From Mercurialis annua (Eukaryota; Streptophyta; Magnoliopsida; Malpighiales; Euphorbiaceae): a stretch of 64,000 nt of DNA. A program made the position numbers and the translations under genes. The notes beneath the pieces are model-generated. The model had not been told where the DNA came from, did not search any database, and was given only the letters and a program-made list of their open reading frames with translations. Numbering within the stretch: the first letter of the stretch is position 1; every line of letters starts with the position of its first letter. The stretch spans positions 12,588,501 to 12,652,500 of the forward strand of contig NC_065576.1 of the NCBI RefSeq assembly GCF_937616625.2, written 5' to 3'. Below are positions 22,503-33,831 of the stretch, piece after piece.

Positions 22503-22607
22503 GCACGCCCGCATAGCGGGACGTTCGCCCGCATATGCGGGGCGTGCGCCCGCATAGGCGGGGCGTGCGTCCGGAGCCCGCTCCTCGGGGCGTGCGTCCG
22601 TCGCCCG
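22503..22607. repeat. GC-rich short repeat with hairpin potential inside solo LTR
   Basis: There are three to five units of about 22 bp built on CGCCCGCATA.GCGGGGCGTG in otherwise AT-rich DNA. Each CCCGCATATGCGGG-type core is close to palindromic. The CpG density is far above the surroundings, which also leaves several overlapping spurious frames on both strands. It lies about 215 bp downstream of the GGTAAGCT donor-like site. Confidence 0.75.
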
Positions 22608-23158
22608 CACAATAATTTTTACCGATCAACCTAGTTTTGAGAAAAATTCGTGTACACGCATATCGAGACTTGAGATTAATTAATACTTGATTAATTATCG
22701 AATAGTTTGGGATATTAACCTAACGAGGTTAAACGAGAATTGATTTAGAAGTGACATTTTATCCATAAACGGGTTTGATACCGTTTATCGGGATATACGT
22801 GAGAAGCACGACGGTTAATGAGAGTTCAGTGTGTCGAGTATCGAGTCTAGAGTCAATCTTAGAATAGGATTTTAATACAAGTCAAATATTTTAAAATTTG
22901 TTTTAGATCCAGCGAGGCAAAAAGCAACTGGACCAGTGGTTCGTGAAGCTTGACGTTCTAAAGCCCCGACGTATTTTTGGATAAGCGTTTTCTGTGAGTT
23001 TATACGATTTTCTTTTAAAGTATTTATTTAAGCAAATATTTTATATTGCTTTATGTTTGTTTTGCATAATTACGATGCGAATTCTTTTTATGAATTGCAT
23101 ATGCTTGATTTGAAGCCAATATTGATCCGATGGAACGTGCTACCTATTGGGCGAAAAT

Positions 23159-24674
23159 TGTTGGGTTTTATTGGTTCATAACGCAGCGGAATTTCAAAAA
23201 TTTATCTAAAAACCCAAACCAAGATCCATGTAATTCGAATTAAACAGAACAATTACTTACTTGTATGTCGAATTCAACAGCAATGTAGGAAGGAAGGAGG
23301 TGGTTCACTTTGGTGATACCTGGCCTCGGATCAGAAACGCCTCCAAAAGAACGCGTCCTCTACGAGTATCCACACGAACAGACCTTAGCCAAAACTAGTG
23401 CTTGTGTGCTAGCACTATTGCTTCACAAGCAATTTCGAATTTTAGTGATTTTGTGAATAATGAATTTCGTGATTCTCAAACCAACTGCTTAATGAGTATT
23501 TATAGTGATAAATAACACTAGGGTTTGAGACAAATTCGAATTTCAATCTCATTGCAATTCTACAAGTTTATGTTTATCAAAAACTCCTTTTTGATAATTA
23601 TCCATATATATTAATTACTATATTTATTATCTTCCAAAAAATAATAAATTAAGGAAAACACTTATCCTTAAATTTCGAATTAATATATATATTTATTAAT
23701 ATATATATATATATTACGAATTATATATATATATAATTAATCACTTAATCACATTGGGCTTGTACAACCCATAACTGTTTTGGGCCTGTTCTTAGTGTGC
23801 GACCCTGTAGGTTCATATAACGTTGGCAGTAGGCTCGAAATCCCTATTTCAGCCCACAAGTCATAAGTGGCCTCTAGCAAGACATTATGACTACCCAAGT
23901 TATATGAATATCGATAATCCGATTTAACCATTTACAATAATATTTTAATCCCTTTGTCTCTCGATATCCAGATTGAATATAAGGCATAGTTATGTCATCC
24001 TTATAACATTCAATCATTAGTTTCTTGACTCTAAGTAGACTGAAAATGATAACTTCTTATCAATTAGCATGGCCATGCATTTACTTCAGTCTATCTTCTT
24101 CAAGGGGCCCATAGATATCTTACTCAAATAAATGAGGGACAAATTCCTTCTCAGTCACTCACATTTCCCACATAGTTACTTTCATATCCAATGACAATCT
24201 ATTCCATTATCCTGTTAAAGATAATGTAAGACTGTATCAAAATATGAAATAGCTATGTAGAAATCCATGATGATTTCAAGGTCAAAGGATTATACTAATA
24301 GAACTGTAATGAGAATTACTTATGACAGTGATCTATGTAGTATTCTCACAGTGGGTCATCCAGTGCCTTATTTCTCAAATAGCACCTATGATTTGACTTA
24401 ATATCTCATATACATGATTAGTAAAACATAATCATCAGTCAACATCATACTAGTCTCAATGTTCTATTAAGACTAGGGATAGATGGTATATAATTCTTTT
24501 ATTAAACCTAAGGGTTCTACTATCAAGTCACATACTCGATGACCTTAGAAAGAATTAACCATTCAAGTATTTTAATCATTAATATAAAATGATAAAAACT
24601 GCCAATCAATAAATAATAAAATGATAAAGTCAAAACATGGTCAAACATGATTGACCTAGTGCATATCACTAACA
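23159..24674 (-). mobile_element. copia solo LTR nested in the gypsy solo LTR
   Basis: The plus-strand ends are TGTTGGG and CTAACA, flanked by AAAAT at 23154-23158 and 24675-24679. Removing it joins GGGCGAAAAT to AGGACTGCGTG, which is the uninterrupted block found in the LTR at 16720-16765. On the minus strand it starts TGTTAGTGATATGCAC and ends GCAGCGG-complement ... CCCAACA, a copia LTR style. No PBS, PPT or coding sequence is present. At 1516 bp it is long for a copia LTR. It also holds TA dinucleotide tracts at about 23690-23735. Confidence 0.85.
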
Positions 24675-25419
24675 AAAATAGGACTGCGTGATCTCCAGTT
24701 TTGATGTGACTCAGCTGGGAGCTGATGATGATTATGAAATTTACGATTGGGTATATGATTTTGATACGAGTGAGCACTCGGTTACGGTGTAATCTGGAGT
24801 CCCCGTATCAAGTGGCTGGGCCACCAGCGAGTTGGACTCGCAAGTTGATATTAACGATTGGGTTGCTTGATTGATATTTAGTATGTTTGAGGATTAAGGT
24901 TTCAGTCGGATCTTGTACTTGGCTGCATACGGTTGAATATCGTTTCATGTTTTTATTGAATACTTATTAGTAAATGTATGAACTCACTCAGTATATCCCA
25001 ATATACTGACCCCTCACAGATTTTCTTTCAGGATAAAGACGCTTTGAAGCATCGGACTTCTATCTTACTTCCAGAAGTCTGTATTTTTGAGTATGTAAAG
25101 AAACAGTACTTTACTCTTAGAGCTGCAGTAGATAAGTATTTTGCAAGTCAGCTTGTAATGTATAGTTTTCTGTAAATATAACTTTAATGTTTTAAAGTTT
25201 TTAAATGTTTTACGCTTGCTGCGTTATTTATATTGTGATTGCCAGAGGATATGTATGTCTGGCATGTGTTTCAGCATGACACGTATTTATGTATGCCATG
25301 CATGACGTTTATATTCGCGAAAAATTATTTTACGTTTTTAGGCTTGCTACGGGTTTCGGAGCAACCACTCCCATTTCCTAGCGCCGGTCTCGGCCCTGAG
25401 ATTGGGTCGTGACAATATT

Positions 25420-26037
25420 GGCCTGAATTTGCTCCACCTTCATGGCCAAATCTTGGATAGGATCGAGATGTGCCGTCCTGAGATTCTTCAAGAAGCATTC
25501 AGTTTCTTCCTTCTTGAGGTTCTCGCTCCCTATTTTTTCCTTGCGCTGCTCCTCTATAGGGCATTGATGAACCAACTTTGAGTACCACTTTGTTGTTTAA
25601 ACACTTCAATTTTGAGTCTATCACACTTTTCTCTATGTTGCTTCCCAACTTCATCTTTTTTTCTTCATCTCCTTAGTATAAGTATTGACAGGAGAAAAAT
25701 TTGCTCTCTTGGCAATAAAGATCGGATCATTCTCTTGACTACAAACCGCCTCGGCTCGGGGTTTCATATGCTTAATGAACCACCTCTTCATTTCATCATT
25801 ATAACCTTTTAAAATTCATTCCTTAGTTAATCCATGCCGACCTTAGCTAATGTCTACATCTCTTCGGTTGACCCAAACATACTTGATGAATTCTTTGATC
25901 TATAACTTCTGCTAGCGGAGGATCTGCTCAATTGTTTGATGATATGTCAGACTATTTGTTGTGCTGTTTGCAGAGTCTTATGAGACTTTATAGGAATCAT
26001 AATTATGGTCAACTTTCCGCTTTGTCTTTCCCAAAGA
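25420..26037 (-). other. Unidentified coding-like remnant, copy A
   Basis: This is the continuation of the duplicated segment (partner 59496-60112). On the minus strand two pieces read as plausible protein: one around 25378-25575 rich in Glu, Lys and Gln (DPIQDLAMKVEQIQ), and one around 25670-25805 (DEMKRWFIKHMKPRAEAV). Stops separate them in both copies. I do not recognise the family. It may be a second gene fragment next to, and opposite to, the PMD remnant. Confidence 0.3.
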
Positions 26038-26390
26038 TGTCACGACCCGATTTCGCGGGCCGACACCAATACTAGGGAATGAGAGGGGTAGCTTCGAAAC
26101 CCATAACAAGCCTAAACCGTTAAATTTTTTTCCTTTAATACACATTGTTTACACAAACTTTTCCTGAAACACATATTTTATTTATTAAAACATTAGTGTT
26201 TTAAAAGGAAAAATATAATTATTACATTATTATTAGTACATCAGAAGTTACCTGTGCTGGATCGTCCTTCTATCCCCTTCACAAATCTTCTTTCTAATGG
26301 TAAGGACGTTCTTTCATTACTGCATCTGCCTCTCTCGCTTCTCTTACAGCTATTTTGTATGCTTGTGTTTCTACTGGTGTCCTTACCTTG
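26038..26390 (-). mobile_element. gypsy LTR fragment, minus strand
   Basis: The minus strand ends ..CCCGCGAAATCGGGTCGTGACA at 26038, preceded by the AGGCTTGTTATGGGTTTCGA and CATTCCCTAGTATTGGTGTC version of the shared gypsy LTR terminus. Homology to an LTR is recognisable for about 350 bp, then fades. Copy B keeps only the first roughly 35 bp (60113-60150). No PBS follows. Confidence 0.7.
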
Positions 26391-27731
26391 GTGGTTATGC
26401 TAAAATTTTCTTATCATATCACAGATTTACAATTATTAAGAGTTTGATCCAAATTTGCTTATATTGACTTCATTGATGCCTTAGGAGAGAATTGTAAATT
26501 CTACATAAGTAAACTCATATAAAAATATGGGTTGGCATGTTTATACCCAAATTCTAATTTCAAAGAGTAGCTCATGTTTATCGAGGTGTAATTTATAAAG
26601 ATCTTCTATTGACATGATCATTTTTTTGTTGATTCTTTAGATTTGGACATGATCTATGAAGTGGAGCTATTGGATTTTCAAACTATGACATGATTTTCAC
26701 CAACGGTTTTCTAATCCCATGTGCGGCAAGATGAAAAGGAGGACAAGGCGGTTCTGACCTTGGCGGAAATGCGCTCAATTTTGATTGACAACTCCACTAC
26801 TTAAGTACTATGGTGGTGGGAAGGAAGTTAAATTAATAAATTTTTTGTTTATTTAATTTTTTAATAATATTTTAAAAAACAATTAATTATTAGAACTTAT
26901 TTAAATATTTTTAAAGTTAAATGACTTGTTTGTAATTTTTCAAATAGAAACAAATATGATATATAACCCTTCTATTTAGTTGTTTTTAATTTTTCCATCC
27001 TTAAATTAAATAAATCGTCAACTGTACCCTTGTTTGGGGTAGAGTTGAAACGTGAAAATACAAAAAGGGGTGCAAACGGTTTTTTCTAGGTCGGGGTATG
27101 AACAAAAAACTCAACATGAGTGGTTTTTAAATAATTGAGCCATAAAAAATTAAGAGTTTAACAATTTATAAAAAATTGGATTTATTTTACTATTAGATCT
27201 AATTTAATGTAAGAGTATGGAATTCTATTGATTTAGGGTGATCTTATAAAAACTCCTAAAAAGGATATTGCAATTAATATTCTATATTTAATTAGGTTTA
27301 GATCAACTACTATTTGTATTTATTGTTGTTTTTTTATTTATTGTTGTATGGTTTAGTTATAAATTTCTTATTGATAGATTGTAGTTAAGAATATCTTATA
27401 TTATATATTCATATTAGTCTTACATATCACAAGAAAATTGACACTAGGGATATCGAAACTATAAGAATGTATTATTGGTGATCAAATTTTCATTTTTTTA
27501 TTACTAAATGTTAATTTCTTTTTAGTTTGACTACCAAACTTCAACTTTTTTAAAATTTAGTTACTGATGGATCAGAAAAGACGGATGAGGATATGTTTGG
27601 GGATGTGCAGGTATGAATGATGTGCAGATATGGATCAGGTTACTTGTGAAAGATAGATTCAAAGAGAAGCGATGGGAGAACTTGGGCTTTGGGCTCCGAG
27701 TTCGCTCCGATACTTAAGTTAGTGGGGTATG
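26391..27731. other. AT-rich DNA without recognised gene
   Basis: No frame here shows a family motif. 26920-27110 has a weak resemblance to the right half of the MITE at 53498-54009. 27170-27430 belongs to a dispersed pair with 51850-52115. 27540-27731 is the flank into which the gypsy element starting at 27732 inserted; its last five bases are GTATG. Confidence 0.5.
27170..27430 (+). repeat. Dispersed repeat, diverged partner of 51850-52115
   Basis: Aligned landmarks are AGAGTATGGAATTC / AGAGTATGGAATCC, GGGTGATCTTAT, AGTTAAGAATATCTT and TTATATATTCATATTAGT. Similarity is perhaps 70-75 percent by eye. The type of element is unknown; no terminal repeats or duplications are evident. Confidence 0.6.
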
Positions 27732-28261
27732 TGTAACATCCCGTAATTTTAAGGGATTAAATCATTTCACGTGTCTAATATTTTATTAGATGGGAATATA
27801 TAAATTAAATTTAAAGATAAATTTAATTTACAAGTGTCCCTAAAAATATATTGTGGTCATAGGATTTCAAATTTAAATTTTAAAAATTTAATTTTGGATA
27901 TTTATATAGTTAACGGGAATAAAATAAACTTATGAATTGGGTGCAGAATAATTCGTATGTTCCGAACGAATATTTTTGGTGCCAATATTCGCAAAATAAT
28001 TTAAAAAGGTTATCATGAAAATTTGATAAAATTTAAAAGTAGAAATAATATAGACCTAATAAATCGAAAATGATTTATTAAAAATAAAATATAAGTCGGA
28101 TGCGAATAAAAATTATATTTTTATTCGTTTTATATTTTATTAGATTTTTGAGTAAATTTTCAAAAAATTCGGAAGTCGTTTCCATTTGAGCTACGGACGA
28201 CTAACTAATAAATTGATTTAAAGTGCATGATTGAGCTAGTACTAAAGAGTACATTAACCAT

Positions 28262-28353
<92 letters not shown>

Positions 28354-29889
28354 AAATCAAATGAGATGAGCAGTAGAAGCTCATTTTCTCATCTCATAAG
28401 CTCAAGAAAGAGTTACTTGCTCTCTGAAGCATTCGAAACCATGGGTTTCGATTCGGATCGACCGTTTCTCGATTCTAACTTCGTTTCACCAAAGATTACT
28501 CGAGTAATCGAGCTGTCAAGCAGTCAGACCAGGACTCTAGGGAGTCTGTCACACATACAACAGGGCAAGTAGTGAACTTAACCGTAATGTGAGTTTACGT
28601 GTTTACTTTTGAATATCAGTATTCAACTGTTTTAAATCCACAATCGCAGTAGTATAAACGTAGCCAAGAGAGATCTATCGGAACGAGTTACCTATATGGC
28701 AGCAATAGGGCTAGGGCTGCGTGATCACCGGCACTAATTCTAGAATTACTTTTGTCGTGGGTGTAGAGATAATATGTCGTGTTAAGTCATTGAGAAAGTG
28801 GATGCCCTGACTTAACGGGTAAATCCTGAGACGACAGTAATATAGTTACGGTCATGGGTAAAACCGTGATGGAAGTTTCATGATTACGGTCCAGGTACTT
28901 GAGATACAGAATTAGACGGCAGTGATTCAGTTCACGGTCATTATTCTATGGTCTATAAGCTCGTGATGTGAGTATGTCTGTTAGGACATTTGTGGACTAG
29001 GGTTTCATATGAATCGAAAATTTGGTAATATTTTATAATATAACTAATTTATATACATTATGCGATTTTTGTATTTAATTGTAAACATGTTTACTCACTC
29101 ATAAATATTGGTATTTCTGACCCCTTTGTTACTTCCGATTTTCAGGTGATTAGCTTTAGGGTCAGTCGAGCATCCACATACCTTCAGGGAAGCTCTTCTT
29201 TTTTATGTTGTACATATGGTTTTGTACTCTTAGTATTCTGCAATAGTATAAGTTTGATATGCCAGCAGTCGTGTCACTAGTCCACTGTTTATATACTCTG
29301 ATAGGATCTAGTGCATGTGTATATACCTTTTTGGTGGCTGCGAAGTGGCATTGTGTATATAGTTACCGAGTCGGCGTCGTGTTTTTGAAACGCTAAAACA
29401 ATATGTTTTATATACGCCGGCTTTGTGTAATCGGTCCGCTGTGTATATTTTATATGTTTAATACCACAGTTTTGAAATGCAATTGTGTTTGCATTATTTT
29501 GTTAAACATATTAATTGTTGAAAGGAGTAGCATGTGGTTTGGAACAGGGCTGCCTATGTGTTAAGGCAAGCGAGATATAAGTCCCTGGTTTCCAGTGTTT
29601 ACCACGCCAGGTTTTCAGAAGGAAGCGAGGGTTGAGATAACGTAGTTACCTAACCAGTACTTCTAAAAAAGTATTTTGCTTATATGTATATTTCAGAAAA
29701 ATGTTTACGTTAAACGAGAAAGGTTTTAACGGTAATTTCCGAAAACGGATCGTACGCGAGGTACGTTCCAGTAATAATATTTGCGAAAAATTTCTAAAGG
29801 TTCTAGGCTTGCTACGTGTTTCAGAACAACCGTTTCTATTCCCTAGCGCCGCTCGTGTCTTGGTTTAGGGTGGAAATCGGGTTGTGACA
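27732..29889 (+). mobile_element. 5' LTR of a decayed gypsy (chromovirus-like) element
   Basis: It starts TGTAACATCCCGTAATTTT and ends GGTTGTGACA; 2158 bp. A primer-binding site follows after four bases. It carries the shared GTTACCTATATGGC.GCAATAGGG..TGCGTGATCACCGG block (28688-28735), the CTCACTCATAAATATTGG / CTGACCCC / TTTTCAGG block (29093-29146), and the terminal GGCTTGCTACGTGTTTCAGA ... CCCTAGCGCC block. Its 3' LTR is not in the window because the element is cut at 33831. Confidence 0.88.
28265..28350. repeat. (AT)43 microsatellite in the LTR
   Basis: This is an uninterrupted AT dinucleotide tract of 86 bp about 530 bp into the LTR, just upstream of the first ATG (28366). It occupies the place where the core promoter TATA element would be expected. 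Confidence 0.95.
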
Positions 29890-29893
29890 AAGG

Positions 29894-29905
29894 TGGTATC
29901 ATAGC
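29894..29905 (+). other. Primer-binding site, tRNA-iMet type with one mismatch
   Basis: TGGTATCATAGC, against the expected TGGTATCAGAGC, four bases after the LTR end. It defines the plus-strand orientation of the element. Confidence 0.85.
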
Positions 29906-31706
29906 AACGTTAGTAGTACTCGAATGTTCGAAGTACTGTTCCTGATACTGTTAAGTGAGTTGTGTTAGGAATTGTGAGGATTCCTAGTAGACTATTGCAC
30001 AACATAGGATTTGAGTCATGTCTTGATCAGTTTTCAGTTGTTGAAAACATTCATCTATAAATAGCAAACCGTATACATGTGTTGTATATGTTGATATTTT
30101 GATCAGGAACATATGAGATGTTCTTGTGTTTGAAACACGTTGCTAATGAGGGAACATGTGAGATGTTCCTGTGTTCAAGACATGCTATCAAAAGTAGAAG
30201 TAATCCCCCCCCCCCTCCATAAGATATATCTGGTACAGATATGGAGGAACCTAAGACCAGCTGCACCTGAATAATAAGCTTAACTGGTAACAGCAGAAGC
30301 ATATTTTGGAGTTGTTGGTGTTCACCAATCATAAGCCTTCTAGACCACTAAAAATTGTTAATACTCTAATACTGCTCGCTATAAATATACGAAACAGAAG
30401 GTTCTATATTTCTGCAAATGGAAAAAAGACCTTAGCATAGATCTTAAAGCCGGTAATCATTTAATTAATTATCCTTCCAAAATTAAATAAAAGTATCATA
30501 TCCTAACTTCGTTGAGATTAAATGAGAAAAACAACTCCAAATATCTTCATTTTTAACACAAGATGATAAAATGCCTTTCCAACGATGAGCAAAATTAAAA
30601 CCATTGACAAAATTCAAGATCAAACCAAAAAAAATCAAGGTGCTATTTTAAATAATGGCATACCAAAGAGACTTGGTATTCACTATCAAAAACTTCCACA
30701 CCCATTTTAATAATACTCGGATTCTTCAGGCGTAAATAGATTATATTCAGACCTCCATAAATATATGGAATGAAAACGTCACACCAAGCAACCTATCTAA
30801 AACCTCGAATATCCAAAGACCAATTCCATAACAAATTAAGAGATTATAAAAGAACACATGTAGTATACATGAATACTGCCGGGAATAGATTTTATGAAAG
30901 TTAACCTGCCTGCCGGAGAAAGAAGATTACTTCCCGAATACGAAAACTAAGAAGAGAAAATTGAGACAACCTGATCCCACATTTTTGCATTTATTGTCCT
31001 TGAAGTTAAGGGAAGCCCAAGATATGTAATGGAGAATTTCTCAATTTTGCAATGAAGAATATCAACTGCTTAGATAACGAACTGATGTCAACATTAATAC
31101 CATTAATAGAAGTCTTTTGATAATCAATATGAAGCCCAAAAACCTGCTCAAAGCATCTCAGAAAATGCAACAAATTCAAATTATTCTTAAATCATTAGGA
31201 ATAAATAATAAAGTGTCATCCCCAAACTGCATGATAGAATTCGAGTCCTAAAAATACAAAAGTCTGTATATTTTTTTAAAAGTTTTCGATGATCAGACCA
31301 AAGCTTGCAAACATAATTTACATAAAATGTTCAATGTTTACAAAACATTAAACATCGCCTACAAACGACGTAAGGAAACTAGGGTCTTACTGCGTGGTCT
31401 CACATACCACCTAACCCTGCCATATACACATAAAAAACAAATAGTTTTGTAGAAGCGTATTCAAAACTTTTACATGTCAGAGTTTTACAACAATTGCTTT
31501 TATATGTTGATGTTGTTTGTCACTAGGTCAACACTAGGAACTACTGCAGTTATAGGATTTGAGTCATATCATCGACTTGTCTTTGTTGTTTCATTACAAC
31601 TCTAAGCTGACATACGTGTGGTCGATATGACATGGTTAATGCGTTTTCCTATGGTTTGCTTTGAGGTTAGAAGGTAAGCTAAGCATTTTCTTGTTGTTTT
31701 GGTTAG
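29906..31706 (+). mobile_element. Leader of gypsy element, with LINE insertion
   Basis: This is noncoding sequence between the PBS and gag. Two similar stretches, ending in ATAGGATTTGAGTCAT, occur near 30010 and 31560 and bracket foreign DNA, so the leader was probably about 300 bp before insertion. 31261-31500 is unassigned; it contains a 9-10 base C run only on the left side (about 30207). Confidence 0.55.
30370..31265 (-). pseudogene. L1-type LINE reverse transcriptase fragment
   Basis: On the minus strand, starting near 31250, broken frames give in order QFGDDTLLF (the L1 RT catalytic F-A-D-D box, here with Gly for Ala, 31214-31234), FEQVFGLHIDYQKTSINGI, a LRNSPLHILGLPL block (the L1 YLGLPLG motif), then after more stops a FWKDN-type block near 30460-30500. 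These follow the order of the RT thumb and downstream region in plant L1 elements. Several frameshifts and stops; no poly-A tail or target-site duplication located, so the ends are approximate. Confidence 0.7.
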
Positions 31707-33831
31707 ATGGCTGACCAAAGATACCTTAGAACCCGTGCTGCTGTGGCACAAGAAGTGGCACAAGAGGTGGCACCAGGGGTAGAACAACAACTACCAGAGG
31801 TAGCCGGGGAGGTTCAGGATGAATATTTTGTCCATGGAGGACAACAGTAACCAGTTGATGTAGTTGGAAGAGGTAGAAGTCGTGGAAGAGGCAATGGTAG
31901 AAGCAGAGGTCGAGCTGCCAATAAACCAAACCTATAGATACATGCACTAGGAATACCACAACCGGAAAATCATGATGATTTTCATATGGATCAATATTTA
32001 ACTGGGATTGCAACTATGCAAACAGTTCATGCGGAGAACCAAGCTATGCAACGAGAGCAGTTGCTTCAGCAATAACAACACGTAATTGGGAATATCGATC
32101 GAGATATTGTCATGTGCTACATACGTCTTAAGCCAACCAAGTTTGAAGGTACTGGAGATGCCTTAGACTTTCTAGAAGAAATGGAGTGTAACGCTAGAAG
32201 TCTTCAAGCCAAAGAAAGACAGTCCTTAATATTGGTAGAGATCTCAATGAAAGGACAAGCAAAGAATTGGTTTCAGCGTGTAATTCAACCAACCATGGAA
32301 TAGATGACATGGGTTGAATTCGTCAATCGCTTTAGGGAGTTCTATCTTCCCTACTTAGTAACTGAGATGCAACGTGAGCGATTGTTGAACTTAGCCAAGG
32401 GTGATAGATTGGTGTAGGATTATGTTACGGATTTCACTCGATTAAGTCGGTTTGCACCAGATCTTATGGTAGACCCGGTAAAAGTAAACACAAGGTTTGT
32501 AAAGGGTTTCAGACCCGAGTTTGTGAGCCTGATGTCAAGTGTGAACAGGGATTTAGTTCAGATTATCGATAGTTATCGGCAGATGGAAACTTCCCTGATT
32601 CAATTTGGACGACTTCCAGATCCTTCTGGTCAGATACCAACCAGAATTGAGCAAGCCCAGACAGTGCAAAGTGCACCAGTGTAGTCTTTTGTTAGGAATT
32701 TTCCTAGACCTCAACATATTCGAGATCATAAGAAGAGTCGACATGCTTTTCGACTAGTAAATTTTGGAGCACGAGTTGGTGCTAGGACGACAAGTGGTGT
32801 GGGAGCTGAAGTACCTATTTGGTAGTCATGTAACAAGAGGCATTATGGAATATTCTATCATGCTACATGAGCGTGCTTTAGTTGTGGTCAACATGGTCAT
32901 TTTTCTAGAGAGTGCCTAAGGCAAGTACCTCAAGGATCAACAACTACTATTTTTCAACCCTTCTATAATTAACAGAGACCTGCATCATCTGGTTACGGTC
33001 AGGCTGCAAGTACCCTGTCTGGTCAGAGAGGCCGAGATTATGGAAACCGAGGAGGAAGGAATGGTGGAGGACGCGGAGCTGGTCAGACTTCACAAGCTAG
33101 TGGAAGTATGGCCAGAGTCTTTGCACTAAATCCTCAGGAGGCTCAGGCTTCCAATGCGGTTGTGCAAGGTACATTCCTTATCGCTTCTCAAGATGCCTTA
33201 CTTTTGTTTGATCCGGGTGCAACACATTTGTTTGTTTCACCCAGTTTCGCGGTTAAGTTGGGAAAACAACATGCAAATTTACAACGTCCTATGTCAGTAG
33301 CTACTCCGATAGGCGAAAGCATAAAAGTTAGCATAGTTTATTCATCTTGTCTTGTGAGTGTTCAAGGATAAGAGTTGTTTGCTAACTTGATTCTGTTAGA
33401 AGTTTTGGCTTTTAATGTGATACTAAGGATGGATTGGCTAGCTCAGCATTATGCTAATGTAGATTGTCGTACTAAGATAGTAATGTTTAGTCCGCCTTTA
33501 ATTGAACCTATTTTAATCCATGGTGAGAAGTTGGAATCACCAATATGTATAGTTTCAGCTATTAAAGCCTACCAGTTGTTAAGGAAAAGGTGTCAAGGAT
33601 TTTTGCCATAGTAAATGATGTAGAAAAGAAGAGTGGTTCGGTACAGGATGTACCCATAAAATTGAAATATCCCGATGTTTTTCCAGAAGAATTGCCTGGA
33701 ATACCTCCGGATCGAGAGATAGAGTTTTTTTATCGAGTTAGCTACTGATACCAAACCAATATCTATACCACCTTATAGGATGGCACCATCAGAGTTAAAA
33801 GAACTTAAGGATCAACTAGAAGAGTTGCTTA
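31707..33831 (+). pseudogene. gypsy gag-protease-RT(start) pseudogene
   Basis: The frame opens MADQRYLRTRAAVAQEV at 31707. It then passes the gag core (KPTKFEGTGDALDFLEEME, about 32136-32190; FRPEFVSLMSS near 32505), a CCHC zinc knuckle CFSCGQHGHFSREC at 32874-32915, and the protease (DPGATHLF at 33210, with Pro for Ser of the usual D-S-G-A-T, a likely inactivating change). It reaches the RT N-terminus (PDVFPEELPGIPP near 33670, then ELKEL..QLEELLNQ near 33800). At least five in-frame stops and two frameshifts break it. It ends abruptly at 33831, before the RT palm, joined to an unrelated LTR. RNase H, integrase and chromodomain are absent. Family: tRNA-iMet-primed gypsy, probably chromovirus. 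Confidence 0.85.

Larger units (their letters stand above)
21779..25414 (+). mobile_element. gypsy solo LTR with exact 5-bp duplication and known empty site
   Basis: It starts TGTAATACCCC and ends GGGTCGTGACA, flanked by ATATT at 21774-21778 and 25415-25419. Copy B at about 59488-59498 reads straight through AACATATTGGCCTG with one ATATT, so it is the unoccupied site. Without the nested element at 23159-24674 the LTR is about 2.1 kb. No internal region is present, so the element was reduced to a solo LTR by LTR-LTR recombination. It carries an upstream TATA-like TATATATATAAC (about 22118), a CGGTAAGCTTG donor-like site at about 22287, and the shared ACTCACTCAGTAT / TACTGACCCC / TTTCAGG block at 24980-25032. 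Confidence 0.95.
17618..26075. repeat. Duplicated segment, copy A (partner 56637-60150, direct orientation)
   Basis: Copy A aligns over its length with 56637-60150 once three insertions are removed: 18367-19294, 19442-19812 and 21779-25414. Identity is about 97 percent by eye. It contains the copia leader and LTR, the PMD pseudogene, and a flank that ends in both copies in the first tens of bases of a minus-strand gypsy LTR (26038 and 60113). The copies lie about 39 kb apart. Confidence 0.85.

Noticed and set aside
22374..22634. Four overlapping frames on both strands
   Set aside because: Caused by the GC-rich short repeat, which lacks stop codons; Arg/Pro/Ala-rich low complexity.
25612..25812. 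66-codon plus-strand frame, also 59687-59887
   Set aside because: The opposite strand reads more like protein over the same bases, and the plus frame is rich in Ser/Phe/Leu as expected from antisense; kept only as part of the minus-strand remnant.
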